A stretch of 64,000 nucleotides of DNA from Desulfosporosinus metallidurans (GTDB lineage Bacteria; Bacillota; Desulfitobacteriia; Desulfitobacteriales; Desulfitobacteriaceae), in contig NZ_MLBF01000014.1 in NCBI RefSeq assembly GCF_001936615.1, positions 38,738-102,737 of the forward strand. The letters are read 5' to 3'. Positions 1 to 8,239 of this stretch are shown piece by piece. Each line of letters starts with the position of its first letter. Within the stretch, counting starts at the first letter, position 1. The notes under the pieces are model-generated. The model worked only from the letters and a program-made list of their open reading frames with translations, was not told the DNA's origin and did no database searches. A program made the position numbers and the translations under genes.

Positions 1-622
1 GCTGCGAAGCTAGGTCTGCATCATTGGTGACAATCATCCCAGCGTCCCCATAGGCCCCTAAATTTTTGGTTGGAAAAAAGCTAAACGTTGAGGCATGGGC
101 AATAGAGCCCGCCCTTTTTCCCCGATACTCGGACCCAATCGCTTGAGCAGCGTCTTCAATGACTTTCAAGTCATGGCGCGCAGCGATTTCCATCACTCGC
201 TCAACATCAACCATCTGACCAAAAATATGTACCGGAATAATCGCTTTAGTTCTGGACGTTATTTTCTCCTCAAGCTGAGTCAAATCCATGTTCAAGGTCA
301 CGAGGTCAATATCCACGAATACCGGCGTTGCCCCCACCTGAGCAATCGTTTCCGCCGATGCGAAAAACGTAAATGGAGTGGTGATCACTTCATCCCCCGG
401 TCCAATACCAAAGGCCTTAAGTGTGAGTACCAAAGCATCCGTACCGTTACCCACCGCGACAGCATCCTTCGTCCCACAGTAAGCCGCAATTTCCTTTTCT
501 AACGCCTTCATTTCTGGGCCAAGGATAAACACGGAAGAATCCAACACATTCATGATGGCTTGATCAATTTCCTCTTTGATGCTCAAATACTGAGCCTTAA
601 GATCTAACAACGGAATACGCAT
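1..622 (-). CDS. DegT/DnrJ/EryC1/StrS aminotransferase, WbpE-like (3' part outside window)
   Basis: PLP-dependent sugar aminotransferase; only the first 207 residues lie in the window. The translation opens MRIPLLDLKAQYLSIKEEI and runs through the family's VGNGTDAL, TTPFTFFASAE, IIPVHIFGQ and IEDAAQAIGSEY blocks. The PLP-binding lysine sits in FFPTKNLGAYGDAGM near residue 190. The ATG at 622 has an AGGAG upstream. It is the last visible gene of a minus-strand polysaccharide set with a WbpA-like dehydrogenase, a WbpB-like oxidoreductase and a WbpD-like acyltransferase, so by family knowledge it probably transfers an amino group to the 3-keto sugar made by the oxidoreductase. Family confidence is high; the exact nucleotide-sugar substrate is inferred from context. 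Confidence 0.9.
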   Translation of the reverse strand, partial: MRIPLLDLKAQYLSIKEEIDQAIMNVLDSSVFILGPEMKALEKEIAAYCGTKDAVAVGNGTDALVLTLKAFGIGPGDEVITTPFTFFASAETIAQVGATPVFVDIDLVTLNMDLTQLEEKITSRTKAIIPVHIFGQMVDVERVMEIAARHDLKVIEDAAQAIGSEYRGKRAGSIAHASTFSFFPTKNLGAYGDAGMIVTNDADLASQ

Positions 623-643
623 ATTTCATCTTCTCCTTTCTTT

Positions 644-740
644 GGAAGCAAGGGGACGGTTCTCTTGCTTCCCTCCCTGACTTCCCTCGCTTCCGCGTGC
701 AAGTCGGAAACGGTTCTTGAACTTGCACCTTCACTTGCAC
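644..740. repeat. REP-like palindromes with GGGACGGTTCT core
   Basis: Two imperfect palindromes lie in the gap between the acyltransferase and aminotransferase genes. The first (644-672) has GGAAGC/GCTTCC arms around GGGGACGGTTCTCTT. The second (699-726) has GCAAGT/ACTTGC arms around GGAAACGGTTCTTGA. The same core recurs near 3.65, 15.7, 16.2, 32.8, 42.6 and 48.3 kb. Confidence 0.8.
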
Positions 741-811
741 ACAGCACCTTTGCGTATATGACGCAAACAGCCACGCAGAACCGTTCCACACCCCGTAGAC
801 CCCAAGTCAGA

Positions 812-977
812 GGAAGTTTCTTAGCTTAGAGAGCACGGATAGCGGAATTGCGTCAATGAGCGCAGACGATGAGGCGTGAAGAAACGCATTGGGACTTGTC
901 CATGACTCAAACAGGACGTTTGAGGTAAGAGCATCGCCATGGATGGGCAAGATGCCGGGATGGACTAAGAAACTTCC
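812..977. repeat. Long imperfect hairpin element between polysaccharide genes
   Basis: Thirteen-base arms GGAAGTTTCTTAG (812-824) and CTAAGAAACTTCC (965-977) are exact reverse complements and bracket about 140 bases. Inside is a GCCATGGATGG segment like that in the larger repeat family at 2.2, 13.1 and 22.3 kb. The element ends three bases from the stop codon of the acyltransferase gene, so transcription of the operon would run through it. No reading frame is credible here. Confidence 0.65.
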
Positions 978-980
978 CCC

Positions 981-1841
981 CTAGGGCAGAAGCTCCTCTT
1001 CCTGAACCTCCCGAACCTCTTTAGCCGGGAACCCTTTAACCACACGTTTTTCCGTAGTATCTTTAGTAACCAAGGCCCCTGCCGCCACAAAGGTTTCTGG
1101 GGCAACTTTTATGCCCGGCAACAGGATAGCCCCACCGCCAACCCGAGCCCCACGTTGAATAGTCGCACCCTTGATTGATTTGAAGCGTTTTTCAGTGCGC
1201 CCCATATAATTATCATTCGTCGTGGTGACCATAGGCGCAATAAACACCCGTTCTTCGATCTCCATATAAGCTGTGATATAAGACCCCGTCTGGATCTTGG
1301 TAAACGCACCGATCTTAGTATCATTTTCGACCGCCACTCCGCTACCTATAACCACATTCTGGCCGATCGAGCATCTCTCGCGCACCACTGCTCCGTCTCC
1401 CACAAAGGAGTTGTCGGCATAGCTCGTCCCGGCATAGAGGACAACAGAGCACCCAACAGTGCATCCATTCCCCATCCTAAGAGGTGGCAAATCCGCATGT
1501 GCTTTAACCGTACTCGTAGCTGCGGCCTTGGGTAAACGTCCAAGCGACGAGTTGCTGCCAAAAAAGCCGTCCTCACCAAGCTCAGCTTGCGGGTAAATCG
1601 TGGTGTGATCTCCAATGCAGGTGCGAGCCCCTATGATTCCCCCTGTCCCGACCGTGACATAGTTCCCGAGCTCGCTTCCAGTCCCAACCCGAGCACCGTC
1701 ACCAAGAACACACCCCACTCCTAAGACCACATTTTCTCCCAGCACGACATTTTCTCCCAGCACACAAAACGGCCCGATCGTTACGCTTGATGGCACGGTG
1801 GCACTTGAGGGGATTTGGCGTGGTATATTATTTTCAGTCAT
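981..1841 (-). CDS. Left-handed beta-helix sugar acyltransferase (WbpD-like)
   Basis: A 286-residue hexapeptide-repeat protein. Imperfect [LIV]-G-x4 repeats (VLGENVVLGENVVLGVG and so on) run from about residue 15 to 265. The second half contains FIAPMVTTTNDNYMGRTEK and GARVGGGAILLPGI, typical of WbpD/WlbB/FdtC-type nucleotide-sugar N-acetyltransferases. It is longer than a usual WbpD (about 190 residues) because of extra N-terminal coils. ATG at 1841 follows GAGGT. Position between a WbpB-like and a WbpE-like gene suggests acetylation of the new 3-amino group of a UDP-sugar. The transferase fold is firm; the acyl group and substrate are inferred. Confidence 0.85.
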   Translation of the reverse strand: MTENNIPRQIPSSATVPSSVTIGPFCVLGENVVLGENVVLGVGCVLGDGARVGTGSELGNYVTVGTGGIIGARTCIGDHTTIYPQAELGEDGFFGSNSSLGRLPKAAATSTVKAHADLPPLRMGNGCTVGCSVVLYAGTSYADNSFVGDGAVVRERCSIGQNVVIGSGVAVENDTKIGAFTKIQTGSYITAYMEIEERVFIAPMVTTTNDNYMGRTEKRFKSIKGATIQRGARVGGGAILLPGIKVAPETFVAAGALVTKDTTEKRVVKGFPAKEVREVQEEELLP

Positions 1842-1896
1842 TACTTTTACCTCATTTCAGAAGAGTTAAAGAGTTATGGACCGTCCAGTGGATTTT

Positions 1897-2088
1897 GATT
1901 TACATCGTTCGCTCCATAAGCTGCGTAGACCAAACTAACGCTCAAAGCCGCCCGCTCCGACGAGTTCCCGGCAATTCGCCGTCCTTGGCTCAGTTGCCGG
2001 TTGGAAACGTCCTGTTTCCAACTCGTCTCCGCTGCCTTCTCGCGAAGTTTGGTGAGCTACTCGCTTGAGTCGTTCACTTTTGTAAATC
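1897..2088. repeat. Large imperfect palindrome with nested hairpins
   Basis: Outer arms GATTTACA (1897) and TGTAAATC (2081-2088), inner arms CCAAACT and AGTTTGG, and internal hairpins GTTGGAAAC/GTTTCCAAC and CCGGCAA/TTGCCGG give a cruciform-like layout. The left part (cgctccataagctgcgtag, then accaaact) closely matches the left arm of the element at 22.34 kb. Both strands have short open frames, but none has a ribosome binding site or family resemblance. Confidence 0.7.
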
Positions 2089-2223
2089 AAACTCCCTGCA
2101 GGCTCACAAGAAACGTTGTAGCCAAGCGGTTGGTAACGCAACTCTCGCATCACTCATCACGTAATCTCTAAATTCACGAGATAATTTGCTTGAATGCTTT
2201 CTCGTGACCCGTAATCTAAGCCC

Positions 2224-2470
2224 GGAGAGTTACGATTACGGCAAGCGATGCCTCTACGTGAGCAGATAACCAAACTTAGGCAAACCTGCTCTCTTTCATC
2301 GGCGGGGCGGGATCCAAGGTCGCCTGCCACCATCCTTGGTTCCGGCGACACTCGGCCATCCATGGCCAGCGGATGTCGAATTTGGCGGAACCCCGCTTCT
2401 TGCATCCAGCAGGTTAGCCTTTAGTTTGGTCTGCGAGCGTAACGGTGGAGCGGCTGTAACGGAACTCTCC
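2224..2470. repeat. Large structured repeat, copy 1 (matches 22.34 kb)
   Basis: A GC-rich element of about 250 bases bounded by GGAGAGTT (2224) and AACTCTCC (2463-2470), with inner arms CCAAACT/AGTTTGG and AACCTGCT/AGCAGGTT. Its centre carries TCATCGGCGGGGCGGGAT, GTCGCCTGCCACCATCC, GGCGACACTCGGCCATCC and GGCCAGCGGATGTCG, nearly identical to the centre of the 22.34 kb element. It ends one base from the stop codon of the oxidoreductase gene. It appears non-coding. Confidence 0.8.
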
Positions 2471-2471
2471 G

Positions 2472-3518
2472 TTACTCAACCGTCATCGGAAACACGACCG
2501 GCTCCTTCGTTTCCTGGCACTTGTAAATGGCCAGAATAATCTCCAGCGCCTTACGTCCCTCTTCTCCCGGAATGGCCGGTTCCCTGTCTTCTCGAATCGC
2601 CTGAATTAGATCCAAAATGAGTTCTCTGTGTCCAAAGCCGTAAACGTTCGGGGGATCCCCTTCCTGACTGGCGAAGATCTCTTCTTTCTCTTCCACACTA
2701 TCAGGCAACTCCCAGACTTCGATGCGGTTGACAGCAATCCCTCCGACGATGACTGATCCTGTTTCTCCGAAGACATTCAGAGTCTCTTCGATGTTTTTAG
2801 GATAAATGGTTGAGGCTGCTTCAATAAGTCCGATGGCACCACTTTTAAACTTGATAACCGCCGCACCCATATCTTCCATTTCAATTTTGCGCATAAAGGT
2901 CGCTGTATATCCAAAGACAGATTCCACAGGTCCAAACGTCCACTGTAAGAGGTCAATATTATGAATGGATTGATTCATGAGGACCCCGCCGTCTTGGAGC
3001 TTTGTCCCACGCCAGGGTGCTTGGGTATAATAATTATCATTCCGATTCCAGCGAACCGTGGCTTGTCCATGCGTCAATTTGCCAAAACGGCCATCCTCTA
3101 AGGCTTTGCGCAGGAGTTTAATGGAGGCGTTAAAACGGTTTTGGTGAATAACGCCTAATTTGACGCCTGCTTTGCGGCAAGCCGCAATTAGAGCATCCGC
3201 GGTTTTCAAGGTCATGGCCATTGGTTTTTCTACGAGGACATGCTTGCCGGCTTCGGCTGCGGCAATCCCAATTTCGGCATGTATTCCGCTTGAAGTCGCT
3301 ATGGTGACGACATCGATATCGGCCCTCTTGAGCATTTCCAGATAATCGGTATAGGGTTCTGCTCCGTATTTATCCGCAAAATTTTGAGCCAATTCCGGCA
3401 CAATGTCACAGACCGCTACCAGTTCAGCCTCTGGAAGTGCTACTATGGATTCCGCATGTTTCGGGGCAATCCGCCCACATCCAATGATCCCAAAACGAAT
3501 CTTTTTTTCTCCACTCAT
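2472..3518 (-). CDS. Gfo/Idh/MocA family oxidoreductase (WbpB-like)
   Basis: A 348-residue NAD(P)-dependent dehydrogenase. The N-terminal Rossmann motif is GIIGCGRIAPKHAES (about residues 10-24), followed by VLVEKPMA with the family's conserved EKP lysine, then VLMNQSIHNIDLLQW, which supplies the conserved histidine. In the WbpA-B-E-D route this enzyme oxidises C3 of a UDP-N-acetylhexosaminuronic acid to give the ketone used by the aminotransferase. Placement between a UDP-sugar 6-dehydrogenase and a WbpD-like acyltransferase supports that role. The Shine-Dalgarno upstream of ATG 3518 is weak (AAAAGAG), but the protein start fits the family. The substrate is inferred. Confidence 0.88.
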   Translation of the reverse strand: MSGEKKIRFGIIGCGRIAPKHAESIVALPEAELVAVCDIVPELAQNFADKYGAEPYTDYLEMLKRADIDVVTIATSSGIHAEIGIAAAEAGKHVLVEKPMAMTLKTADALIAACRKAGVKLGVIHQNRFNASIKLLRKALEDGRFGKLTHGQATVRWNRNDNYYTQAPWRGTKLQDGGVLMNQSIHNIDLLQWTFGPVESVFGYTATFMRKIEMEDMGAAVIKFKSGAIGLIEAASTIYPKNIEETLNVFGETGSVIVGGIAVNRIEVWELPDSVEEKEEIFASQEGDPPNVYGFGHRELILDLIQAIREDREPAIPGEEGRKALEIILAIYKCQETKEPVVFPMTVE

Positions 3519-3601
3519 CTCAGTACAACAACTCTTTTCTTTATATTTTTAAATGATCTATGTTTGACTCATGGCATGTAGATTTCTTTATTTTTATAGA
3601 T

Positions 3602-3739
3602 TTAAGGGGAATCTAATTGATTCCCCTTAAACCCAATCCCGGAGGAAGCACAAGAACCGTCCCTTTGCTTCCAAGGGGAATCTATTGATTCCCCTTAAAC
3701 CCAATCCTGAGGAAGCACAAGAACCGTCCCCTTGCTTCC
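3602..3739. repeat. Tandem duplication carrying REP-like cores
   Basis: A unit of about 70 bases occurs twice head to tail: AAGGGGAATCT, TGATTCCCCTT, AAACCCAATCC, then GGAAGCACAAGAACCGTCCC and TTGCTTCC. Each unit holds a small AAGGGGAATC/GATTCCCCTT hairpin plus a GGAAGC-type palindrome. The copies differ at only a few positions, for example CTAATTG versus CTATTG. It lies between the two sugar dehydrogenase genes. Confidence 0.85.
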
Positions 3740-3747
3740 GCGAACAC

Positions 3748-5103
3748 CTAAATTTTTATGATCTTCTCGCGATTCTCTTGGACGTCTTTCGTGGCATTGC
3801 GAGTATCCACCACCAGTTTGGCCTTCCCAACCACTCGTTCATAATCTACTGCGGTATGATCTGTTAAGATCAACACGCCGTCGGAACTCGTCAACACCTC
3901 ATCCGTCAACGGAATACTCTCTAGGTGGAGAGTACTTCCGCCGTGGGGCTCGATGACTGGAATGTAGGGGTCATGATACACAATATTAGCTCCTTGTTTG
4001 CGCAAGAGTTCCATGATTTTCAACGCTGGTGATTCACGCATGTCGTCAATATCCTTTTTGTAGGCTACCCCGAGGACCAAAATCTCAGCGTCTTTCAAAC
4101 TCTTATTCACACTATTTAAGGCTCTGACCACTTTGTTGACTACGTAATAAGAAACTTCCACATTAACTTCCCCAGCAAGTTCGATGAAGCGGGTATGGAA
4201 ATCGTATTCACGCGCTTTCCAAGTAAGGTAGAACGGATCAATAGGAATACAGTGACCACCGACGCCTGGTCCTGGGTAGAAGGTTTGAATGCCAAACGGT
4301 TTTGTTCCGGCAGCTTCAACCACTTCCCAGATATCAATGCCCATGCGATCACAGAGCATCATCAATTCGTTGACCATCGCAATATTTACGGCTCGATAGG
4401 TATTTTCAAAGACTTTAGTCAACTCTGCCGCGGCAGGTGAAGACACGGGAACAACATTGGCAATCGTTTGAACATAAAGGGTATAGGCAATCTCTAAGCA
4501 AATTGGGGTCATCCCTCCAACTACTTTTGAGGTGTTTTTGGTGCTAAACCGTTTGTTGCCTGGGTCCACACGTTCCGGAGAGAAGGCGAGAAAGAAGTCT
4601 TTCCCCACCTTAAGTCCCGTTTTCTCCAAGAGAGGAAGAATGACTTCTTCCGTGGTTCCGGGATACGTTGTACTTTCTAAGGTGATGATCTGTCCGGGGC
4701 GAAGGCGTTTCACGATCTCTTCTGTTGAGGCCTGGATGTACGAGATATCTGGGTCACGAGTAATCGTCAAGGGCGTGGGAACACAAATGATCACGACGTC
4801 ACATTCCGCTAAGCGGGAAAAGTCCGTAGTCGCCACGAGCAGGCCCTTTTGCACCAGATCTTTTAGATCCTCATCTTTGACATCTCCGATATAATTGTCT
4901 GCTGCATTCACACGGTCAACGCGGGCTGAATTAATATCGAAACCAATAACCGGAAACCCCACTTTTCCCTTTTCAACGGCTAGAGGGAGTCCTACATATC
5001 CTAAACCAATAACCCCAACTTGTGCTTCGTGCTTTTCTATTTTTCCTTTGAGAGTCTGAGCAACGACATCTTTACTTGTAATAACATTCTTTACCGTCAT
5101 CAT
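3748..5103 (-). CDS. Nucleotide sugar dehydrogenase (UDP-N-acetylglucosamine 6-dehydrogenase, WbpA-like)
   Basis: A 451-residue UDP-glucose/GDP-mannose dehydrogenase family protein. The Rossmann motif VGVIGLGYVGLPLAVE starts near residue 28, the central domain has PGTTEEVILP, and the catalytic cysteine is in GPGVGGHCIPIDPFYL; the C-terminal domain ends with LVVDTRNA. The family makes a two-step NAD-dependent oxidation of C6 to a uronic acid. The ATG at 5103 follows AAGGGGGA; a second ATG directly after it is also possible. It begins 15 bases after the CapD-like gene, so the two are probably cotranscribed. WbpA, WecC or TuaD-type specificity cannot be settled from sequence; the WbpB-D-E neighbours favour UDP-GlcNAc. 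Confidence 0.92.
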   Translation of the reverse strand: MMTVKNVITSKDVVAQTLKGKIEKHEAQVGVIGLGYVGLPLAVEKGKVGFPVIGFDINSARVDRVNAADNYIGDVKDEDLKDLVQKGLLVATTDFSRLAECDVVIICVPTPLTITRDPDISYIQASTEEIVKRLRPGQIITLESTTYPGTTEEVILPLLEKTGLKVGKDFFLAFSPERVDPGNKRFSTKNTSKVVGGMTPICLEIAYTLYVQTIANVVPVSSPAAAELTKVFENTYRAVNIAMVNELMMLCDRMGIDIWEVVEAAGTKPFGIQTFYPGPGVGGHCIPIDPFYLTWKAREYDFHTRFIELAGEVNVEVSYYVVNKVVRALNSVNKSLKDAEILVLGVAYKKDIDDMRESPALKIMELLRKQGANIVYHDPYIPVIEPHGGSTLHLESIPLTDEVLTSSDGVLILTDHTAVDYERVVGKAKLVVDTRNATKDVQENREKIIKI

Positions 5104-5118
5104 CCTACGTTTTCCCCC

Positions 5119-6981
5119 TTAATGATTAGCTACTGCTTTGGCCGTCTTCTTGCGAAAAGTCGGAATAACTGTCTGCAACAATTCAATGACTTCATCTCGC
5201 TTTAAATAGCTGCCCCGTTCTCGAATAATATGTGTCAGCTCTTCAAGACGTTCAACGTCGATTTGGTTGGGTTTAGCCACAAAAATTCGGCTGTGTTTCG
5301 TTGACGTTGTTCCCTCTTCTGCCGTCAACAATTCTTCAAAGAGTTTTTCTCCCGGTCGAATTCCTGTGAATTGTATCTTAATATCGACATCGGGCTCGAA
5401 ACCCGAAAGCCGAATTAAGTCTTTGGCTAGATCCACGATTTTTACAGGTTTCCCCATATCCAGGATAAATATTTCTCCACCCTTAGCCATAGCCCCTGCT
5501 TGAATAACCAGCTGAGCTGCTTCCGGAATCGTCATAAAGTAACGCACCATATCAGGATGAGTGACGGTTACCGGACCCCCTTTAGCAATTTGTTTCTTAA
5601 AGGTCGGGATGACACTTCCTCTACTCCCTAAAACGTTTCCAAACCTTACCGCTACAAACTTGGTTTGCGAACGGCGATCCAAGTTCTGGATAAGCATCTC
5701 TACGGTACGTTTCGTGGCCCCCATGACACTGGTTGGATTGACTGCTTTATCCGTGGAGATGGAGACAAACGTTTTTACATTCACTTTGTCTGCCGCTTCT
5801 GCGAGATTCTGGGTCCCGACGATATTGTTTTTCAATGCTTCTTCTGGATTACGTTCCATCAGAGGAACATGTTTATGGGCCGCAGCGTGGAAGACGACGC
5901 CCGGTTTGTATCGTTCAAAGATCAAGGTTATTTTCTCTCGATCTTTAATATCCACAATTTCTGTTATGTAGTCGATGCTGGGGTGCTCGGCGCGCAATTC
6001 CTGCTCGATGTCAAAAATGGTATTTTCACCATGCCCGAGCAAAACCAATTTTCCGGGATTAAATCTCGCAATCTGACGGCTTATTTCCGAGCCGATGGAG
6101 CCCCCCGCTCCGGTAATGAACACCGTTTCTCCGGCTACATATCCAGCTACTTCCTCTAAATCAACGGAAACAGGGTCTCTGCCCAGTAAATCTTCCACTT
6201 GAACCTGTCGTATGGCGTTGACATTAATATCTCCACTAATAATGTCATAGACACCGGGCATAATCTTCAACTCGACCCCGGATTTTTCACAAATTTGCAC
6301 GATTTCTCGAACTGATTCGCCCGAAGCCGAAGGCATGGCTATGATGACTTCATCAATACTATGTCCTTTGACAACGCGATTGATATCCTTCCGGGTACCC
6401 AAAACCGGAATGCCCAGTAAATGTAACTTCTGTTTGGAAACGTTATCATCAATAAACCCGATCGGGCGCCCATCTCGGTAATTGCGATTTTTTAATTCTC
6501 GCGCTGCCAGCACGCCTGCATCCCCAGCCCCCACGATAAGGACTTGCTTTTGCGACCCTGGAACGTGACGTTCAAAGGCATTTTCCTGCAAAATTCGCCA
6601 GATAAAGCGAGATCCTCCGATCAAAAAGACCATGGCTAGCCAAAGCAACATAGCTGCAGTATGAGGCAATCTATACACAGCCCTAACCAAACCGTAAACA
6701 TAAACTACTGCAACCGTTCCACCCGTTCCGACTGTCACAGCATAAACAATGGAGAGTAGTTCCCCTGTACTCGCATACTGCCAAAGACGATTATATAAGC
6801 CAAAAACATAAAACACTGCAAGATAAAGAATCGTAGCCGCCGCAGCGGTATGGTAGTACGTCTGATAATACTCTAATGGGATGGCTCCTTCGAAGCGTAA
6901 ATAAAAACTGCCGAAAGCTGCTAAGTTGATCAACATAGCATCAATCAGCATCAGAATCAATGTTCGTTTGCGTAATGACAC
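5119..6981 (-). CDS. Membrane nucleoside-diphosphate sugar epimerase/dehydratase, CapD/WbpM/PglF type
   Basis: A 620-residue polysaccharide biosynthesis protein. Four N-terminal membrane helices lie within about residues 8-130. A first nucleotide-binding fold follows (LIVGAGDAGVLAARELKNR, about 150-170), then the catalytic SDR domain with VFITGAGGSIGSEISRQ (about 290-305) and RFGNVLGSRGSVIPTF. Family members are 4,6-dehydratases or epimerases acting on UDP-GlcNAc at the inner membrane surface. The start is GTG with AGAAGGGG upstream. The next gene is the UDP-sugar dehydrogenase 15 bases on. Full length for the family with no visible damage. Confidence 0.93.
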   Translation of the reverse strand: MSLRKRTLILMLIDAMLINLAAFGSFYLRFEGAIPLEYYQTYYHTAAAATILYLAVFYVFGLYNRLWQYASTGELLSIVYAVTVGTGGTVAVVYVYGLVRAVYRLPHTAAMLLWLAMVFLIGGSRFIWRILQENAFERHVPGSQKQVLIVGAGDAGVLAARELKNRNYRDGRPIGFIDDNVSKQKLHLLGIPVLGTRKDINRVVKGHSIDEVIIAMPSASGESVREIVQICEKSGVELKIMPGVYDIISGDINVNAIRQVQVEDLLGRDPVSVDLEEVAGYVAGETVFITGAGGSIGSEISRQIARFNPGKLVLLGHGENTIFDIEQELRAEHPSIDYITEIVDIKDREKITLIFERYKPGVVFHAAAHKHVPLMERNPEEALKNNIVGTQNLAEAADKVNVKTFVSISTDKAVNPTSVMGATKRTVEMLIQNLDRRSQTKFVAVRFGNVLGSRGSVIPTFKKQIAKGGPVTVTHPDMVRYFMTIPEAAQLVIQAGAMAKGGEIFILDMGKPVKIVDLAKDLIRLSGFEPDVDIKIQFTGIRPGEKLFEELLTAEEGTTSTKHSRIFVAKPNQIDVERLEELTHIIRERGSYLKRDEVIELLQTVIPTFRKKTAKAVANH

Positions 6982-7053
6982 ACTGCTCAGCCCCTTCTAA
7001 AATGAACCTGCCCGTAAACTTATCGTTCAAAGTTTACTACAAATTACGTGCCT

Positions 7054-8190
7054 TTACAACCTTACAATCGAACGATGAGACTGTGGCTTGCTCCTGTGAC
7101 CGATAATATAGTAGCTATAAGGAAGGTAACTCATCAGCCTTACGGCTAGATAACTTAAAATCACAGTCACGCCAAACACGACCGGATAGAAGATCCAATG
7201 AGTATCATCAATAGTATAGTTCCTCAGGAACTTAATAGCATACTGGTTAAAGAAAATATGAATGAGATAAATTCCAAAAGAGTAATTCCCTAGCTTAGAA
7301 ATAACCTTTTCCAGGCCATTTCTTTGTCCAACAAGATTCCTGGCTAGATTAAAGAACAATAAAAAGGTCGAAATCCGGAGGACAGGATAAATAAGTTCTG
7401 GACCGATAAAGAAATAAGCCGGAATATCCGTGTATCGATAACCCATTGTTAAACCAATAATTATGAAAGAGCTTGCCCCTAAGGTTAAAGCTAGCGATAT
7501 CGTTAAGAAGATGGGCGTTAAACTCTTCCCAGAATTTCTTAGATGTTCAAAGTGATCCCCACTGTAAATTCCCATTCCGAAGTAGAACAAATAGGCTATG
7601 AAGTTGATTTTTAGAGTTCCAAAATAAGGGGTATGCAGCCCTTCCATCCAAAGGATTTGAACGATTAATAAGATGGCCATCAAGAGTTCGGCCTTGTTTT
7701 TTTGTTTGAAGAACGTGTAGATTTTGATGATTAGTGGATAGAAAATATACAGCTGGATTATGATGGAGAAGAACCATAAGTGGTAGGAGGCATCGGCATG
7801 AATGATATTCTTAAGTAGGAGAACAAGATTTGCTTTAAGGGGATTATTCCTCATAACTCCCCAATTATTAAAGGCCGTATAGGCCACTGAAAAAATCAGG
7901 TATTGAGGAATGATCGAGCGTATTCTCTTCTGGTAAAACGTCTTTAAGGAAAATTTAGATCGGTAGTTCTTAGCTAGGACAAATCCTGAAATTAAAATAA
8001 ATAAGGGCACGGCAAACTGAGAAAATACGTCCGTCCATAAATTAATTAAGACTAGGGTATTAAAGCGCGGTATTTCAGTAAAATAGCCTGTTGTATGGAT
8101 AGCGATGACTGCTAAAACGCCAAATCCCCGCAGATAGTCAATTTCCTTGATTGTGCCCAATTTCGTCGGATCGACTCTATTATCTTCCAT
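7054..8190 (-). CDS. Acyltransferase 3 family membrane protein
   Basis: An integral membrane acyltransferase (OafA/NodX-like, about 378 residues). It begins with the family signature KEIDYLRGFGVLAVIAIHTTGYF, containing the conserved H, and has about ten hydrophobic segments, including FAVPLFILISGFVLAKNY near the start and SFGIYLIHIFFNQ near the C-terminus. The ATG at 8190 lies 12 bases after GAGGAG; a TTG at 8196 has better spacing, and a TTG at 8229 without a good site is less likely. The family O-acetylates cell-surface polysaccharides. It sits in tandem with a second acyltransferase-3 gene upstream of the sugar-nucleotide genes, so surface glycan modification is likely; the substrate is unknown. 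Confidence 0.85.
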   Translation of the reverse strand: MEDNRVDPTKLGTIKEIDYLRGFGVLAVIAIHTTGYFTEIPRFNTLVLINLWTDVFSQFAVPLFILISGFVLAKNYRSKFSLKTFYQKRIRSIIPQYLIFSVAYTAFNNWGVMRNNPLKANLVLLLKNIIHADASYHLWFFSIIIQLYIFYPLIIKIYTFFKQKNKAELLMAILLIVQILWMEGLHTPYFGTLKINFIAYLFYFGMGIYSGDHFEHLRNSGKSLTPIFLTISLALTLGASSFIIIGLTMGYRYTDIPAYFFIGPELIYPVLRISTFLLFFNLARNLVGQRNGLEKVISKLGNYSFGIYLIHIFFNQYAIKFLRNYTIDDTHWIFYPVVFGVTVILSYLAVRLMSYLPYSYYIIGHRSKPQSHRSIVRL

Positions 8191-8239
8191 GCTCAACCGA
8201 TACTCCTCTTCAACCAACCTACTTTTCAAGCCTTAAGAT

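Noticed and set aside
95..502. Plus-strand open frame of 135 codons
   Set aside because: It is the shadow of the DegT aminotransferase gene on the other strand, which shows clear family motifs; this frame has none.
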